A stretch of 64,000 bases of DNA. It comes from Chromobacterium sp. ATCC 53434 (GTDB lineage: Bacteria > Pseudomonadota > Gammaproteobacteria > Burkholderiales > Chromobacteriaceae). The first letter of the stretch is position 1. The number at the start of each line of letters is the position of its first letter. The DNA is taken from positions 2,356,001-2,420,000 of the forward strand of contig NZ_CP025429.1 in NCBI RefSeq assembly GCF_002848345.1, written 5' to 3'. The notes under the pieces are model-generated. The model worked only from the letters and a program-made list of their open reading frames with translations. It ran no database searches and was not told the DNA's origin. Below are positions 7,034-16,108 of the stretch, piece by piece. A program made the translations under genes and the position numbers.

Positions 7034-7957
7034 TCACTGCGTGCGAGGCAGCACCGGTTCAAAACTTGCGCCCTCGCCGCCAATCGCCTGCAGCGTCACC
7101 AGCAAGCCGGGGATGTGATTGGCCCCGACCACCCACAGGACATTCTTGTTCTCATAATCGCCCTTGTTGTCGAAAAACCTGTCGCTCAACCACTGATTGC
7201 TTCGGGCCTCGCAACAGGCGTAATCGTTGCCCTCTTCCGCGAGCTTTTGGCCATATTCAACAAAACTGGCATTTTCATTGCCGGTCATGAACGCATCGTC
7301 GCCATGGTCCATATCCGCCGCCTCCCCTGCCTGACGATAAGTCCTGACCTGATCGCCATCGTCCTTGTAATGATTGGCGAGCTGGACCCGCGAATCAGCG
7401 GTTTCAAGATATTCGACCTTGCCTGCCGCGCTGAGGAACAAATCGTCGTAGGGCGCCTTGTTGATCTCGCAAACCGACTCGTACTGCTTCAACCTCATCT
7501 CCGCGCGGCGGATATCGGCCGGTTTTCCGCCCTCCCGCGCCGCCGCCACCCGCGCGCGGCCGTCAAGCACGTCCTGAACCTGCCCGGCCAGCTCATCCAG
7601 GCTTTTCCCTGTCGAGTTTCCTGGCACTTCCAGGTAGACCACGTCAAATTTCTTGTCTCGAACAAGATTGAGCAGTTCAACGCCATGATGCTTGTCCTGG
7701 ATGATGCCTTCCCTGTGCATCGCCCCCAGCAGATGGAGCTCTGCCCCATCGACATTGACCTTCCACAAGTTCATCCCATTGCTCGGCGCCATCTTCGACA
7801 ACTCGGATATCGCCGCCCCTCTGGCCTTCAAATCATCCGGCCTCATGGTCCTCTTCAAATCCGCCACTTCCAGTTTCTTGCTTCCCGCCACCGAAGCGCT
7901 CTCAAACGAACCATTCAAAACCGAACTCAAACCGCCCGATGCTGTAACGCCATACAT
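7034..7957 (-). CDS. TraB/GumN-fold (TIKI-like) protein, possible secreted effector
   Basis: 307 residues. The core shows both hallmarks of the TraB/GumN/TIKI family: the N-terminal strand-loop NLWKVNVDGAELHLLGAMH (~63-81) and the C-terminal NVLWVVGANHIPGL (~274-287), with the two conserved His residues (GAMH, NHIPG) thought to bind metal. Unlike the usual GumN proteins it has no signal peptide or membrane anchor. Instead it starts with a Ser/Gly-rich stretch (MYGVTASGGLSSVLNGSFES), the kind of N-terminus found on type III effectors. It is divergent from the SpvC gene. Peptidase or hydrolase activity is unproven, and effector status is inference from start composition and neighbour. Confidence 0.65.
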   Translation of the reverse strand: MYGVTASGGLSSVLNGSFESASVAGSKKLEVADLKRTMRPDDLKARGAAISELSKMAPSNGMNLWKVNVDGAELHLLGAMHREGIIQDKHHGVELLNLVRDKKFDVVYLEVPGNSTGKSLDELAGQVQDVLDGRARVAAAREGGKPADIRRAEMRLKQYESVCEINKAPYDDLFLSAAGKVEYLETADSRVQLANHYKDDGDQVRTYRQAGEAADMDHGDDAFMTGNENASFVEYGQKLAEEGNDYACCEARSNQWLSDRFFDNKGDYENKNVLWVVGANHIPGLLVTLQAIGGEGASFEPVLPRTQ

Positions 7958-8293
7958 GCTTTAGCACTCCAAAAATAAATCATTGGAAACAAGAAACCTT
8001 ACAGTGCGAATGGGAATATGCGCCGACATCAAACACCCGGCACAAAGAAAACCACATCATTAATAATGGTTTTTGCCCTAGCCCCGATAAAATTTTTATA
8101 CCAGAGCGATTTGGGATCCACTTTCAAAAAACGGTCGGCGGCGCAGCAAGCCATCCGGCCTTGGCGTCCACGGACCAGGAGGCGGCGCGTCGGGTGGACA
8201 TGGCGGATGCGGCAAGCATGATAGGGTGAACATTTTTTGCAAGAGAAAGCCAATGCGGCCATGGAATATCGGGTTTTATTTTGAGCGCCCATC
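7958..8293. other. Divergent intergenic region between the TraB-like and spvC genes
   Basis: 336 bp, more AT-rich than the flanking genes near 7970-8110. It must hold both promoters, but I see no convincing -35/-10 pair or operator. A possible weak ribosome-binding site lies ahead of 8294. Confidence 0.4.
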
Positions 8294-9013
8294 ATGCCTA
8301 TCCGACCCAAATTCAAACTGAACCTGACGCCTCTGGACTTCAGCGCTCCGATGGAGAAAAACGCTCCTTCGGCGCGCGAACAGCTGCGCGCTGATTTCGA
8401 CAAACTACGCGGGCAGATGCGGGAATTGCCGTTTCCGCGCTTTCAACAGGCCTTGCATGCGCCGGACTATGCCGGCATGCGGCAAAGCGGCTTCTGCGCC
8501 GTCAGCAACGGTTTCCGCATGGAAAACCATGGTGGCGATGTTTTCATGCATGCCCGCCGCGAAAACCCGCAAAGCCTGGGAGAGTTCGCTGGCGACAAGT
8601 TCCACATCAGCATCCAAAGCGAACAAGTGCCGCAAGCGTTTCAGGCGCTGTCGAGCCTGCTGTTTTCCGATGACAGCCCCATCGACAAGTGGAAAATCAC
8701 CGATATGGAACGCGTAGACCATCAATCCCGCGTGGGAGTGGGCGCGCAAATCACCCTGTATGTGAAACCGGATCAGACGGACTCGCTTTACAGCGCCTTG
8801 GCGTTGAACAAGACGCGACAATTCATCGAAAACCTGGAAGCGAACCTGTCCGAACACGGCATTGCGCCGGGACAGCATCCGGAGTCGGATGTGCGTCCCG
8901 ATGGCTGGCGATATACCAGCTATCGAAACGAGTTGCGCAGCGAGCGGGATGGCAGCGAGACCCAGAGCCAGGCCTTGCGGGAGGAACCGTTTTATCGCCT
9001 GATGACGGAATAA
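8294..9013 (+). CDS. spvC: SpvC/OspF-family phosphothreonine lyase (type III secretion effector)
   Basis: 239 residues, close in length to Salmonella SpvC (241) and strikingly similar along its whole length, e.g. YAGMRQSGFCAVSNGF, GDVFMHARRENPQS, FAGDKFHIS, FRQ-free end ALREEPFYRLMTE. Catalytic and phosphate-binding residues known for SpvC (K104, H106, K136, R148, R213, R220) correspond to K102, H104, K134, R146, R211 and R218, all present. The family irreversibly removes phosphate from phosphothreonine of host MAP kinases by beta-elimination, damping inflammation. A D-site-like start (KFKLNLTPLDF) resembles the MAPK docking motif. The enzyme should be active; delivery by a type III system is inferred. 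Confidence 0.93.
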   Translation: MPIRPKFKLNLTPLDFSAPMEKNAPSAREQLRADFDKLRGQMRELPFPRFQQALHAPDYAGMRQSGFCAVSNGFRMENHGGDVFMHARRENPQSLGEFAGDKFHISIQSEQVPQAFQALSSLLFSDDSPIDKWKITDMERVDHQSRVGVGAQITLYVKPDQTDSLYSALALNKTRQFIENLEANLSEHGIAPGQHPESDVRPDGWRYTSYRNELRSERDGSETQSQALREEPFYRLMTE

Positions 9014-9206
9014 GCTGCCGCCTACGGCATCAAACCCGCCAGGGGGACTGGGGGGCCACCCCAAACCGGCGATGGACACGCCGTGGAGTCCGGGCCGGAC
9101 ACGGCCTCAAACCGACAAGCCGGCCCCTCCCCCTGACCTTGGCGTCAGCGGATCGGCATCTCGCGAGCGGCTCAAGGCCCTGCCAAGCATCCGCGCCCCT
9201 GCCTCC

Positions 9207-9767
9207 TCATCGCCAGTGCGAGATGCAATATTCGGCGCCCAGGGTTTTCTTGGCCAGCGCCAGGCAGGTTCGCGCCGCATCCGGATGGCTGGGCACGTCC
9301 TGCACGCTGAACGGAATGCGCAGACAGCGGCAGAATGCCAGCATCCGCTGCCACGCTCCGATGAACTCTTCGCCGGCGTCGACGCTGCCGTCGTCAAGCA
9401 CCGACAAGTCCGGCATGGCCAGCGCGGCGATGCCGGATTGGCGCGTAATCCGGTAGAACATGTCTTCCGAGCACAGCGCCGCCAGCAAGCCGGGAGCCGC
9501 GTGGCTGAACACCTCCGAATACGTGGCCGCCGAATAAACCAGGCAAGCCTCGCCGCCGTTGTCGAAATAATGCTGGACGGCGGCCGGCAAGCGGCAACGA
9601 AAACCGAAAAAAGCTTGCTCCAGCGGATCGGCGATCTCCGCGCACAGGCCGCGCTTGTAATCCTCCCAGCAAGACAATAAATACAAACCTGGCTTGCCTA
9701 CCTCGGTGAAGCCGATGAATAGCGGCATCGCCGCCGATTGTTGCCGGATACCCGCGCCTGATGACAT
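9207..9767 (-). CDS. Stand-alone tail-sheath-like protein
   Basis: 186 residues from MSSGAG, chosen because AGGAGCGG precedes it; a longer frame upstream has no such site. The pattern AMPLFIGFTEVGKPGLYLLSCWEDYKRG ... LPAAVQHYFDNGGEACLVYSA resembles the first domain of contractile tail sheath proteins (as in phage, PVC or gas-vesicle-like sheath genes): entry into a target-avoidance strand, a 'DY/FG' element and the 'V..YFDNGG..CYV' motif. The later half is shorter than in true sheaths, which are 350+ residues. No other contractile tail genes are near. It may be a remnant or an adapted orphan; moderate certainty. Confidence 0.5.
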   Translation of the reverse strand: MSSGAGIRQQSAAMPLFIGFTEVGKPGLYLLSCWEDYKRGLCAEIADPLEQAFFGFRCRLPAAVQHYFDNGGEACLVYSAATYSEVFSHAAPGLLAALCSEDMFYRITRQSGIAALAMPDLSVLDDGSVDAGEEFIGAWQRMLAFCRCLRIPFSVQDVPSHPDAARTCLALAKKTLGAEYCISHWR

Positions 9768-10237
9768 TTCCGCTCCTAGGAACCGATGTTGCTTCGACAT
9801 GGCCGGGCGGGTTCGACCGACGTCTGCCGCCAGTCCTCGCGTCACGGGAAACGTTGGCGATCCGTAGCAGAATCAGAGACAGATCATTGGCGCCCGCTCG
9901 CAGAGTCTCCAAGCGGGCTCCAGCGGCAAGATCAACACACAGGCTCAGCCTTCGACTGCGCCACCGGCGGCTTTTAGGACAGCTCCTAGACAAAAGCCGA
10001 CGCAAGGCCGCGGCAAACACCGGCGTCGCGGCGCACGCGACTACACCCGGCCGCTGCCCGCGCCGGCGATATTTCCACTGGAAAAACCGACGCCGCTCAT
10101 CAGAAATATCCCAAAAACTTCATGCACTTATCAAAATATCGTTCATAAAAATCAAATAGGCCGGCGACAACAAAAAACCAAAGTCGGCACCGAATAAAGG
10201 CAGGAATGGAGAGTGGCGAGAATCGCAGGAGAAATAG
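9768..10237. other. Intergenic region without a supported gene
   Basis: 470 bp between two divergent genes. The high-GC half (9768-10080) has open frames but no start with a ribosome-binding site or protein-like composition. The AT-rich stretch at 10100-10237 probably contains the promoter of the binding-protein gene. AGGAG occurs 8 bp before that gene's ATG. Nothing else seen. Confidence 0.5.
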
Positions 10238-11047
10238 ATGAATTTTGGAAGAACAATCACCTTTTTAAGTATATTTGCATATATTTTTGGCATAAATGTG
10301 ACATCACCGGCTTACGCGGACACCAGGCCGATAAGCTTCGCCTTATACGAGTTGGGCTATTTGTACAACGACGCCACCAAGGCCGGCATAGACAAGGACA
10401 TTGCCAATGAGCTGGCCAAACGGAGCGGACGGGAATTCCAACTGGAATACATGCCCAGGGCCAGAATCTGGAAAAAACTGGAGGACGGCACGCTGATGAT
10501 GACCGGCAGCGGGATACAAAACGATGCCCGAGAGAAATTCGCCTGGTTCATTCCCTGCATGCAGCTGAAAAACTACGTCATCTTCAACAAGGACGAGCCG
10601 TTCAGGAACCTGGAGCAGTTCAAGGCCAGCAACAAGCTGGTGGGCGTGATCCGCAGCTATAAACACGGCGTGGCCGCCGATGCCGAAATCGACGCGCTGC
10701 GCTCGCAACATCGCGTGCTGGAAGTGGCCGAGCAGGAGCAGCTGTACCGGATGCTGCAGACGAGGCGGCTGGACCTCATCGTGGCCCTGCCCCCGGCCAG
10801 CATGTTCTATCTCGACCAGTTCACGATCAGGAACCGCGTGGTGATAGCGGACTGGTTTCCCGATCCGCCCATCGTCCACAACCTGGTCTTCTCCAGAAAA
10901 GCCTTCAGCAAGGAGGAGATCGCGATGTGGAGGAAGATCATCAAAAACATGGTTGCCGATGGCACGCTGAAAAGAATCTACGCCAAATACCTTGGAGAGA
11001 AATACGCGGTGGACATGCTGAAATTCCCCGACCCCGGCGGCAATTGA
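10238..11047 (+). CDS. Periplasmic solute-binding protein, family 3 (amino-acid-type)
   Basis: 269 residues. A signal peptide (residues 1-28, ending SPAYA) precedes a type II periplasmic binding fold: ISFALYELGYLYND, IDKDIANELAKRSGREFQLEYMP, then the second lobe with KLVGVIRSYKHG and the C-terminal MWRKIIKNMVADGTLKRIYAKYLG that ends most family 3 binding proteins. Such proteins feed amino acids or small polar ligands to ABC transporters, or act alone as sensors. No permease or ATPase gene is adjacent, so the ligand and the partner are unknown. A clear AGGAG lies before the ATG. Confidence 0.8.
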   Translation: MNFGRTITFLSIFAYIFGINVTSPAYADTRPISFALYELGYLYNDATKAGIDKDIANELAKRSGREFQLEYMPRARIWKKLEDGTLMMTGSGIQNDAREKFAWFIPCMQLKNYVIFNKDEPFRNLEQFKASNKLVGVIRSYKHGVAADAEIDALRSQHRVLEVAEQEQLYRMLQTRRLDLIVALPPASMFYLDQFTIRNRVVIADWFPDPPIVHNLVFSRKAFSKEEIAMWRKIIKNMVADGTLKRIYAKYLGEKYAVDMLKFPDPGGN

Positions 11048-11203
11048 ACCCGCCCCGCGCGGCGGGAGCGCGCCATGCCGGCCAAAAAGCGCCGCCCGAC
11101 CGCGCATGGCGCAGCAGCAAACCTGGCGGCCGCGGACCGCGCCCATGCGGCGGCCATGGCGAGGCGGCATGCCAACCTCGCCCACCGCCCCCGCAAGCGC
11201 GCG

Positions 11204-11872
11204 CTAAGGCCGGATGCCGCGGTAGATGGCCACCGTGCCGTAGAAAGTGGGAATCTGCCGCGCCACCGCCACCTCGGCGAAGCCCACCTCCCGCATCAGC
11301 CGCGGCAGCGCGCCCTGGACATTGCCCCGGGTGGTCTCGAAACCGTCCAGAAACTGGGTCGTCAGGCTCAGCACCCGCATCAGCGCGTTCTGCGGCTTAC
11401 CCAGATCGCCTATCACCAGCTCGCCGCCCGGCTTCAGCACCCGCAGCATCTCGCGCAGCGTGGCGCGCTTGCTGTCCATCCGCAGATGGTGGAAGAACAG
11501 GCTGGACAAGACCCGATCGAACAGCTTGCCCTCGTAAGGCATCCGGTCCGACATCGCGTGGCTGAGCCGCAGGCCGACGCCGGCCTCGGCCGCCTTCAGC
11601 GCGGCGCGGCGCAGGATCTCGGCGTCGCCGTCCAGGCCGTGCAGCGCGATGGCCGGCACCTTGCGCGCCGCCATCACCGCCAGCGTGCCGGTGCCGCAGC
11701 CGACATCCAGCACGCTGTGGCCCGGTTGCAGCCGGGCGATGGTCAGCAGGGTTTCCTTCACATGGCGTTCGCGCCCGGTCAGCGCGATCAAGGGATCGTA
11801 CAGCGAGGTCAGGCTGGAAAACCTGAGGGCGTGTATGTATTGCGTTCGCGGCGAAGGCATGGCGTTCTCCAT
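11204..11872 (-). CDS. Class I SAM-dependent methyltransferase (UbiE/type-11-like)
   Basis: 222 residues. Motif I VLDVGCGTGTLAV (~54-66), the acidic end of strand 2 (GLDGD), motif II region DRVLSSLFFHH and post-II EMLRVLKPGGELVIGD form a complete Rossmann-type SAM-binding site. The opening LTSLYDPLIALTGRERHVKETLL is like that of small ubiquinone/menaquinone-type methyltransferases, but substrate cannot be told. It stands alone, on the strand opposite both neighbours. Start ATG at 11872; an in-frame ATG four codons on is possible. Confidence 0.8.
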   Translation of the reverse strand: MENAMPSPRTQYIHALRFSSLTSLYDPLIALTGRERHVKETLLTIARLQPGHSVLDVGCGTGTLAVMAARKVPAIALHGLDGDAEILRRAALKAAEAGVGLRLSHAMSDRMPYEGKLFDRVLSSLFFHHLRMDSKRATLREMLRVLKPGGELVIGDLGKPQNALMRVLSLTTQFLDGFETTRGNVQGALPRLMREVGFAEVAVARQIPTFYGTVAIYRGIRP

Positions 11873-12345
11873 GGAGTGGCCGGACGGCAGGCGCCGCCGG
11901 CTTGCAAGCTACAGGACTTTGCCCCCGCCGCGCTGCTGGCCGCGGCGGCGGTCGACATCGCGCTTGGCATGACGACCTCCCACGCGGCATGGCGGACACT
12001 TAGCCACCATATACCATGTGCCTGGGGGCGCAAAACCGGCACAAAGGATATGCCATTGGAATTTTTGGCAAGTTTTCCGTTGAAGAGGCCACCGCCGGCC
12101 ATGCCCATGCCCATCCGCCGCGCAATTTTACGCCATCAGCGTAGCGGCCACGCAACAGTTGATGACACAACATCTAGTGACAGCCAAACCACGGGCACCT
12201 GCTGCTAGGATTCACGCGACTTTCTGCAATTTTCTGACAGCCGCATTCAAGTCCAAATCCGCCGCCAAAAAATTTCTGTCACCGCAAAGCCAATAACGGC
12301 GCGGCTTTCCGCCCTCGCTGCCAGATTCCTGCCTAAAGTCAAGAC
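11873..12345. other. Intergenic region upstream of nrdA
   Basis: 473 bp, GC-rich to about 12000 and then mixed. Open frames here overlap on both strands but lack ribosome-binding sites and look like shadows. No repeat or RNA gene was recognised. Confidence 0.4.
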
Positions 12346-12374
12346 TTGAACTACGTCCCCCCCACCACTAGAAT
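12346..12374 (+). promoter_or_regulatory. Candidate sigma-70 promoter of nrdA
   Basis: TTGAAC at 12346-12351 and TAGAAT at 12369-12374 are separated by exactly 17 bp, giving a leader of ~135 bases before the nrdA ATG. This is the best promoter match between the two genes. Confidence 0.5.
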
Positions 12375-12412
12375 TTGGGCAGATTCAGCGGTGCAAACGG
12401 TACATCTTGTGT

Positions 12413-12455
12413 TTACCCACAGCCCGCACACAGCTTTTCAACAGAATTGTCCACA
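12413..12455 (+). promoter_or_regulatory. Two DnaA-box-like sites in the nrdA leader
   Basis: TTACCCACA (12413-12421) and TTGTCCACA (12447-12455) each differ from the DnaA consensus TTATCCACA by one base and lie in the same orientation 34 bp apart, downstream of the candidate promoter. E. coli nrdAB is known to be controlled by DnaA; here the role is inference. A clear NrdR box was not found. Confidence 0.35.
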
Positions 12456-12517
12456 AGCCGACCTGCCGCCAAGAACGCAGTGCGAGCGGACGTAAACTTC
12501 TCTTTATCGAGGGATAC

Positions 12518-15364
12518 ATGCAACTGACCACCTTTGAAGGGCAAACCGCCGCAGAACTCGGCCGCGAAGCAGCACCGCAAGCCGATTTCAGCCTGTACAA
12601 GACCATCCGTCGCAATGGTGCGGTGGTGCCGTTCGAACCCGTCAAAATCTCCATTGCCATGACCAAGGCGTTTCTGGCGGTAATGGGTCAGCAAGGCGCC
12701 ACCTCCGCCAGCATTCGCGACAAGGTGGCCCAGCTGACCGAACAGGTGGTCAACGCGTTGATGCGCCGCAAGCCGGAAGGCGGCGCCATCCATATCGAAG
12801 ACATTCAGGACCAGGTTGAACTGTCGCTGATGCGTTTCGGCGAGCACGACGTGGCCCGCGCCTACGTGCTGTACCGCGAACAACGCTCGCAAGAGCGCGC
12901 CGCCCGCGGCGAAGCGCTGACCAGCGTGCAGATCAACGTGCTGCGCAAGGACGGCCGCAAGCTGCCGCTGGACGTGGCCCGCCTGCGCGCCAATATCGAG
13001 GCCGCCAGCAAGAACCTGGCCGGCATCGACGTGGACGCCATCCTGAGCGAGACGCTGAAGAACATCTACGACGGCGTGCCGGAAGAAGAAGTGGGCAAGT
13101 CCGCCATCCTGGCCGCCCGTTCGATGATCGAACAAGACCCGGCCTACGATTACGTGACCGCCCGCCTGCTGATGGGCAACATCCGCCTGGAAATCCTGGG
13201 CGAAGCCGTCAACCAGGACGAAATGGGCAAACAGTACGCGCCCTACTTCGCCGACTACATCAAGAAGGGCATCGCCGCCGAGCTGCTGGACGAAAAGCTG
13301 GCCGAATACGACCTGAAAAAGCTGGGCGCGGCGCTGGACGCCGAACGCGACCTGCAATTCGGCTACCTGGGCCTGCAGACGCTGTACGACCGCTACTTCC
13401 TGCACATCGACGGCACCCGCATCGAAATGCCGCAGGCTTTCTACATGCGCGTCGCCATGGGCCTGGCGCTGAACGAAGTGCACCGCGAAGACCGCGCCAT
13501 CGAGTTCTACAAGGTGCTGTCCAGCTTCGACTTCATGTCGTCCACCCCGACGCTGTTCAACTCCGGCACCCGCCGCAGCCAGCTGTCCAGCTGCTACCTG
13601 ACCACCATCGCCGATGACCTGGACGGCATCTACGAAGGCATCAAGGAAAACGCGCTGCTGTCCAAGTTCGCCGGCGGCCTGGGCAATGACTGGACCCCGG
13701 TGCGCGCGATGGGCTCGCACATCAAGGGCACCAACGGCAAATCGCAGGGCGTTGTTCCGTTCCTGAAAGTGGTGAACGACACCGCCGTGGCGGTGAACCA
13801 GGGCGGCAAGCGCAAGGGCGCCGTCTGCGCCTACCTGGAAACCTGGCACGCCGACATCGAGGAATTCCTCGAACTGCGCAAGAACACCGGCGACGACCGC
13901 CGCCGCACCCATGACATGAACACCGCCAACTGGATTCCGGACCTGTTCATGAAGCGCGTGATGGAAGGCGGCGAGTGGAGCCTGTTCTCCCCGTCCGAAA
14001 CCCCGGACCTGCATGACCTGTACGGCCAGGCTTTCGAAAAGGCCTACAACGCCTACGAAGCCCGCGGCGCGCGCGGCGAATTGAAGGTGCACAAGCGCAT
14101 CCCGGCCCTCTCCCTGTGGCGCAAGATGCTGACCATGCTGTTCGAAACCGGCCACCCGTGGGTGACCTTCAAGGACCCGTGCAACATCCGCAGCCCGCAG
14201 CAGCACATGGGCGTGGTTCACAGCTCCAACCTGTGCACCGAGATCACGCTGAACACCAACGACGACGAGATCGCCGTGTGCAACCTGGGCTCGGTCAACC
14301 TGGCCGCCCACCTGCAGGCAGACGGCTCGCTGGACGCGGAAAAACTGCAACGCACCATCCGCACCGCGCTGCGCATGCTGGACAACGTCATCGACATCAA
14401 CTTCTACCCGGTGAAGAAGGCGCGCAACTCCAACCTGAAGCACCGTCCGGTAGGCATGGGCGTCATGGGCTTCCAGGACTGCCTGCACATCAAGCGCACC
14501 CCGTACGGCTCCAACGCCGCCGTGGAGTTCGCCGACGAATCGATGGAAATGGTGGCCTACTTCGCCTACCTGGCCTCCACCGAGCTGTCCGAGGAACGCG
14601 GCCGCTACCCGTCGTACAAGGGCAGCCTGTGGGACCGCGGCATCCTGCCGCACGACAGCCTGAACCTGCTGGCGGCCGAACGCGGCGGCTACCTGGAAGT
14701 GGACCGCACCGAACGGATGGACTGGAACAAACTGCGCGAGCGTATCAAGCAGCACGGCATGCGCAACAGCAACTGCCTGGCCATCGCCCCGACCGCGACC
14801 ATCGCCAACATCATCGGCGTGTCCGCGAGCATCGAGCCGACCTACCAGAACCTGTTCGTCAAATCCAACCTGTCCGGCGAATTCACCGTCACCAACGAAT
14901 ACCTGGTGCGTGATCTGAAGGCCGCCGGCCTGTGGGACGAAGTGATGGTTGCCGACCTGAAGTACTTCGACGGCAGCCTGGGCCAGATCGACCGCGTGCC
15001 GGCCGAGCTGAAAGCCATCTACGCCACCGCCTTCGAGCTGGATCCGAAATGGCTGGTGGAAGCGGCTTCCCGCCGCCAGAAGTGGATCGACCAGGCCCAG
15101 TCGCTGAACCTGTACATGGCAGGCGCCTCCGGCAAGAAACTGGACGAGTTGTACAAGCATGCCTGGCTGCGCGGTCTGAAGACCACCTACTACCTGCGCA
15201 CCCTGGCCGCCACCAGCGCCGAGAAGTCCACCGGCCGCGGCGGCGAGCTGAACGCCGTGTCCAGCCAGATGCAACAGGCTCCGGCCGCCGTGGTGGACGA
15301 CACCCCGGCTACCGACGCCAAGTTCTGCAGCATCGACAACCCCGATTGCGAGAGCTGCCAGTAA
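12518..15364 (+). CDS. nrdA: Ribonucleoside-diphosphate reductase, alpha subunit (class Ia)
   Basis: 948 residues from the ATG at 12518, preceded by GAGGGA; an earlier in-frame ATG (12407) lacks a site. Two ATP-cone regulatory domains occupy ~25-115 and ~140-235 (VQINVLRKDGRKLPLDVARL), longer than E. coli NrdA. The catalytic 10-stranded barrel follows: SSTPTLFNSGTRRSQLSSCYL, NTGDDRRRTHDMNTANW, VHSSNLCTEITLNT (containing active-site Asn/Cys/Glu) and PTATIANIIGVSASIEP. The C-terminal tail carries the redox pair in CSIDNPDCESC, rereduced by thioredoxin. It makes dNDPs with NrdB, encoded 1.4 kb downstream on the same strand. Confidence 0.97.
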   Translation: MQLTTFEGQTAAELGREAAPQADFSLYKTIRRNGAVVPFEPVKISIAMTKAFLAVMGQQGATSASIRDKVAQLTEQVVNALMRRKPEGGAIHIEDIQDQVELSLMRFGEHDVARAYVLYREQRSQERAARGEALTSVQINVLRKDGRKLPLDVARLRANIEAASKNLAGIDVDAILSETLKNIYDGVPEEEVGKSAILAARSMIEQDPAYDYVTARLLMGNIRLEILGEAVNQDEMGKQYAPYFADYIKKGIAAELLDEKLAEYDLKKLGAALDAERDLQFGYLGLQTLYDRYFLHIDGTRIEMPQAFYMRVAMGLALNEVHREDRAIEFYKVLSSFDFMSSTPTLFNSGTRRSQLSSCYLTTIADDLDGIYEGIKENALLSKFAGGLGNDWTPVRAMGSHIKGTNGKSQGVVPFLKVVNDTAVAVNQGGKRKGAVCAYLETWHADIEEFLELRKNTGDDRRRTHDMNTANWIPDLFMKRVMEGGEWSLFSPSETPDLHDLYGQAFEKAYNAYEARGARGELKVHKRIPALSLWRKMLTMLFETGHPWVTFKDPCNIRSPQQHMGVVHSSNLCTEITLNTNDDEIAVCNLGSVNLAAHLQADGSLDAEKLQRTIRTALRMLDNVIDINFYPVKKARNSNLKHRPVGMGVMGFQDCLHIKRTPYGSNAAVEFADESMEMVAYFAYLASTELSEERGRYPSYKGSLWDRGILPHDSLNLLAAERGGYLEVDRTERMDWNKLRERIKQHGMRNSNCLAIAPTATIANIIGVSASIEPTYQNLFVKSNLSGEFTVTNEYLVRDLKAAGLWDEVMVADLKYFDGSLGQIDRVPAELKAIYATAFELDPKWLVEAASRRQKWIDQAQSLNLYMAGASGKKLDELYKHAWLRGLKTTYYLRTLAATSAEKSTGRGGELNAVSSQMQQAPAAVVDDTPATDAKFCSIDNPDCESCQ

Positions 15365-15378
15365 AGCAGGTTTCGTAC

Positions 15379-15408
15379 GGTGGAACACCCCGCAAGGGGC
15401 GTTCCACC
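15379..15408 (+). other. Stable hairpin between nrdA and the next gene
   Basis: A 13-bp stem with one mismatch (GGTGGAAC-x-CCCC pairing GGGG-x-GTTCCACC) closed by GCAA lies 15 bp after the nrdA stop. No T-run follows, so it is more likely an mRNA-end stabiliser or processing site than a full terminator. Confidence 0.5.
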
Positions 15409-15612
15409 AAAGCGGCGAAGTCTCTCGCGAGGCTACGCCAAACCGGGAGGCGCAAGCCTCTCCATCCTCAAGCCGCCTGGCGACAGACGGTTTCGGGATG
15501 CGGACGACAGGCCCGCCGCCGACGCGTCGGTCCGGCCAGATCGTTACAGATGGATGGCGTTTCATCTATCGGCCGGGCCCCGGCCCGGACCGCAACCAGA
15601 ACGAAAGCCGCC

Positions 15613-16011
15613 ATGAACCTTGAAGCATTTTTTGAACAATACCGTCACAGCTACTCGCGGCTGGACGTGGAAGGCGTAACGGGCCACTTCACCGTGCCGT
15701 TCACCGCCATCCACCACGGCGACCTGGCCTGCTGGCAGGACATGGACTCGCTGTGCGACACCACCGCCTCGCTGCTGGCGTGGTACCGGAGCCAGGGCTT
15801 CGTCAGCGCCAGCCACCGGCTGGAAGACGCGATGCCGATGGGCCGGGACGTCGCCAGCGCCGTCGTGGCCTGGACCGTGGAGCGCACCGGCCAGCCGCCC
15901 TGGTGTTATCGCACCGGCTACCACCTGAAACGGGTGGCCGGCGAATGGAAGATTTACGGCGTGGTGCAGTACGACACCGATGCCGACGCAGTGCACGATG
16001 GCGACGCCTGA
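15613..16011 (+). CDS. NTF2-like / SnoaL-like fold protein
   Basis: 132 residues (MNLEAFFEQYRHSYSRLDVEGVTGHF...). The pattern of an N-terminal helix pair, then 'VTGHFTVPFTAIHHGD' and a C-terminal beta-sheet ending in 'YHLKRVAGEWKIYGVVQYD' is that of small NTF2-like proteins, in which the last strand with W-K-I is typical. The fold serves many ligands and enzymes, so no function is given. It lies between nrdA and two small genes that lead to nrdB, all on one strand, and may simply share transcription. Ribosome-binding site weak. Confidence 0.65.
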   Translation: MNLEAFFEQYRHSYSRLDVEGVTGHFTVPFTAIHHGDLACWQDMDSLCDTTASLLAWYRSQGFVSASHRLEDAMPMGRDVASAVVAWTVERTGQPPWCYRTGYHLKRVAGEWKIYGVVQYDTDADAVHDGDA

Positions 16012-16108
16012 AGCGTAGCCTCCGCAGGCCGCCGCCAGGCAAGACGGCAACCGCGACAGCGGCGCCGCCGGCCCGGCAGCTTTGCAACAGGCAGTATGGG
16101 AGGGTCAG

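Noticed and set aside
11075..12208. Long plus-strand open frame of 377 codons opposite the methyltransferase
   Set aside because: It is antisense to a gene with clear SAM motifs, has no ribosome-binding site, and its composition (Arg/His/Ala/Gln rich) is that of a high-GC shadow.
12413..15565. 1050-codon minus-strand open frame across nrdA
   Set aside because: Entirely antisense to nrdA, which has all reductase motifs; the translation is low-complexity Val/Gln/His/Asp as expected for the complement of high-GC coding DNA.
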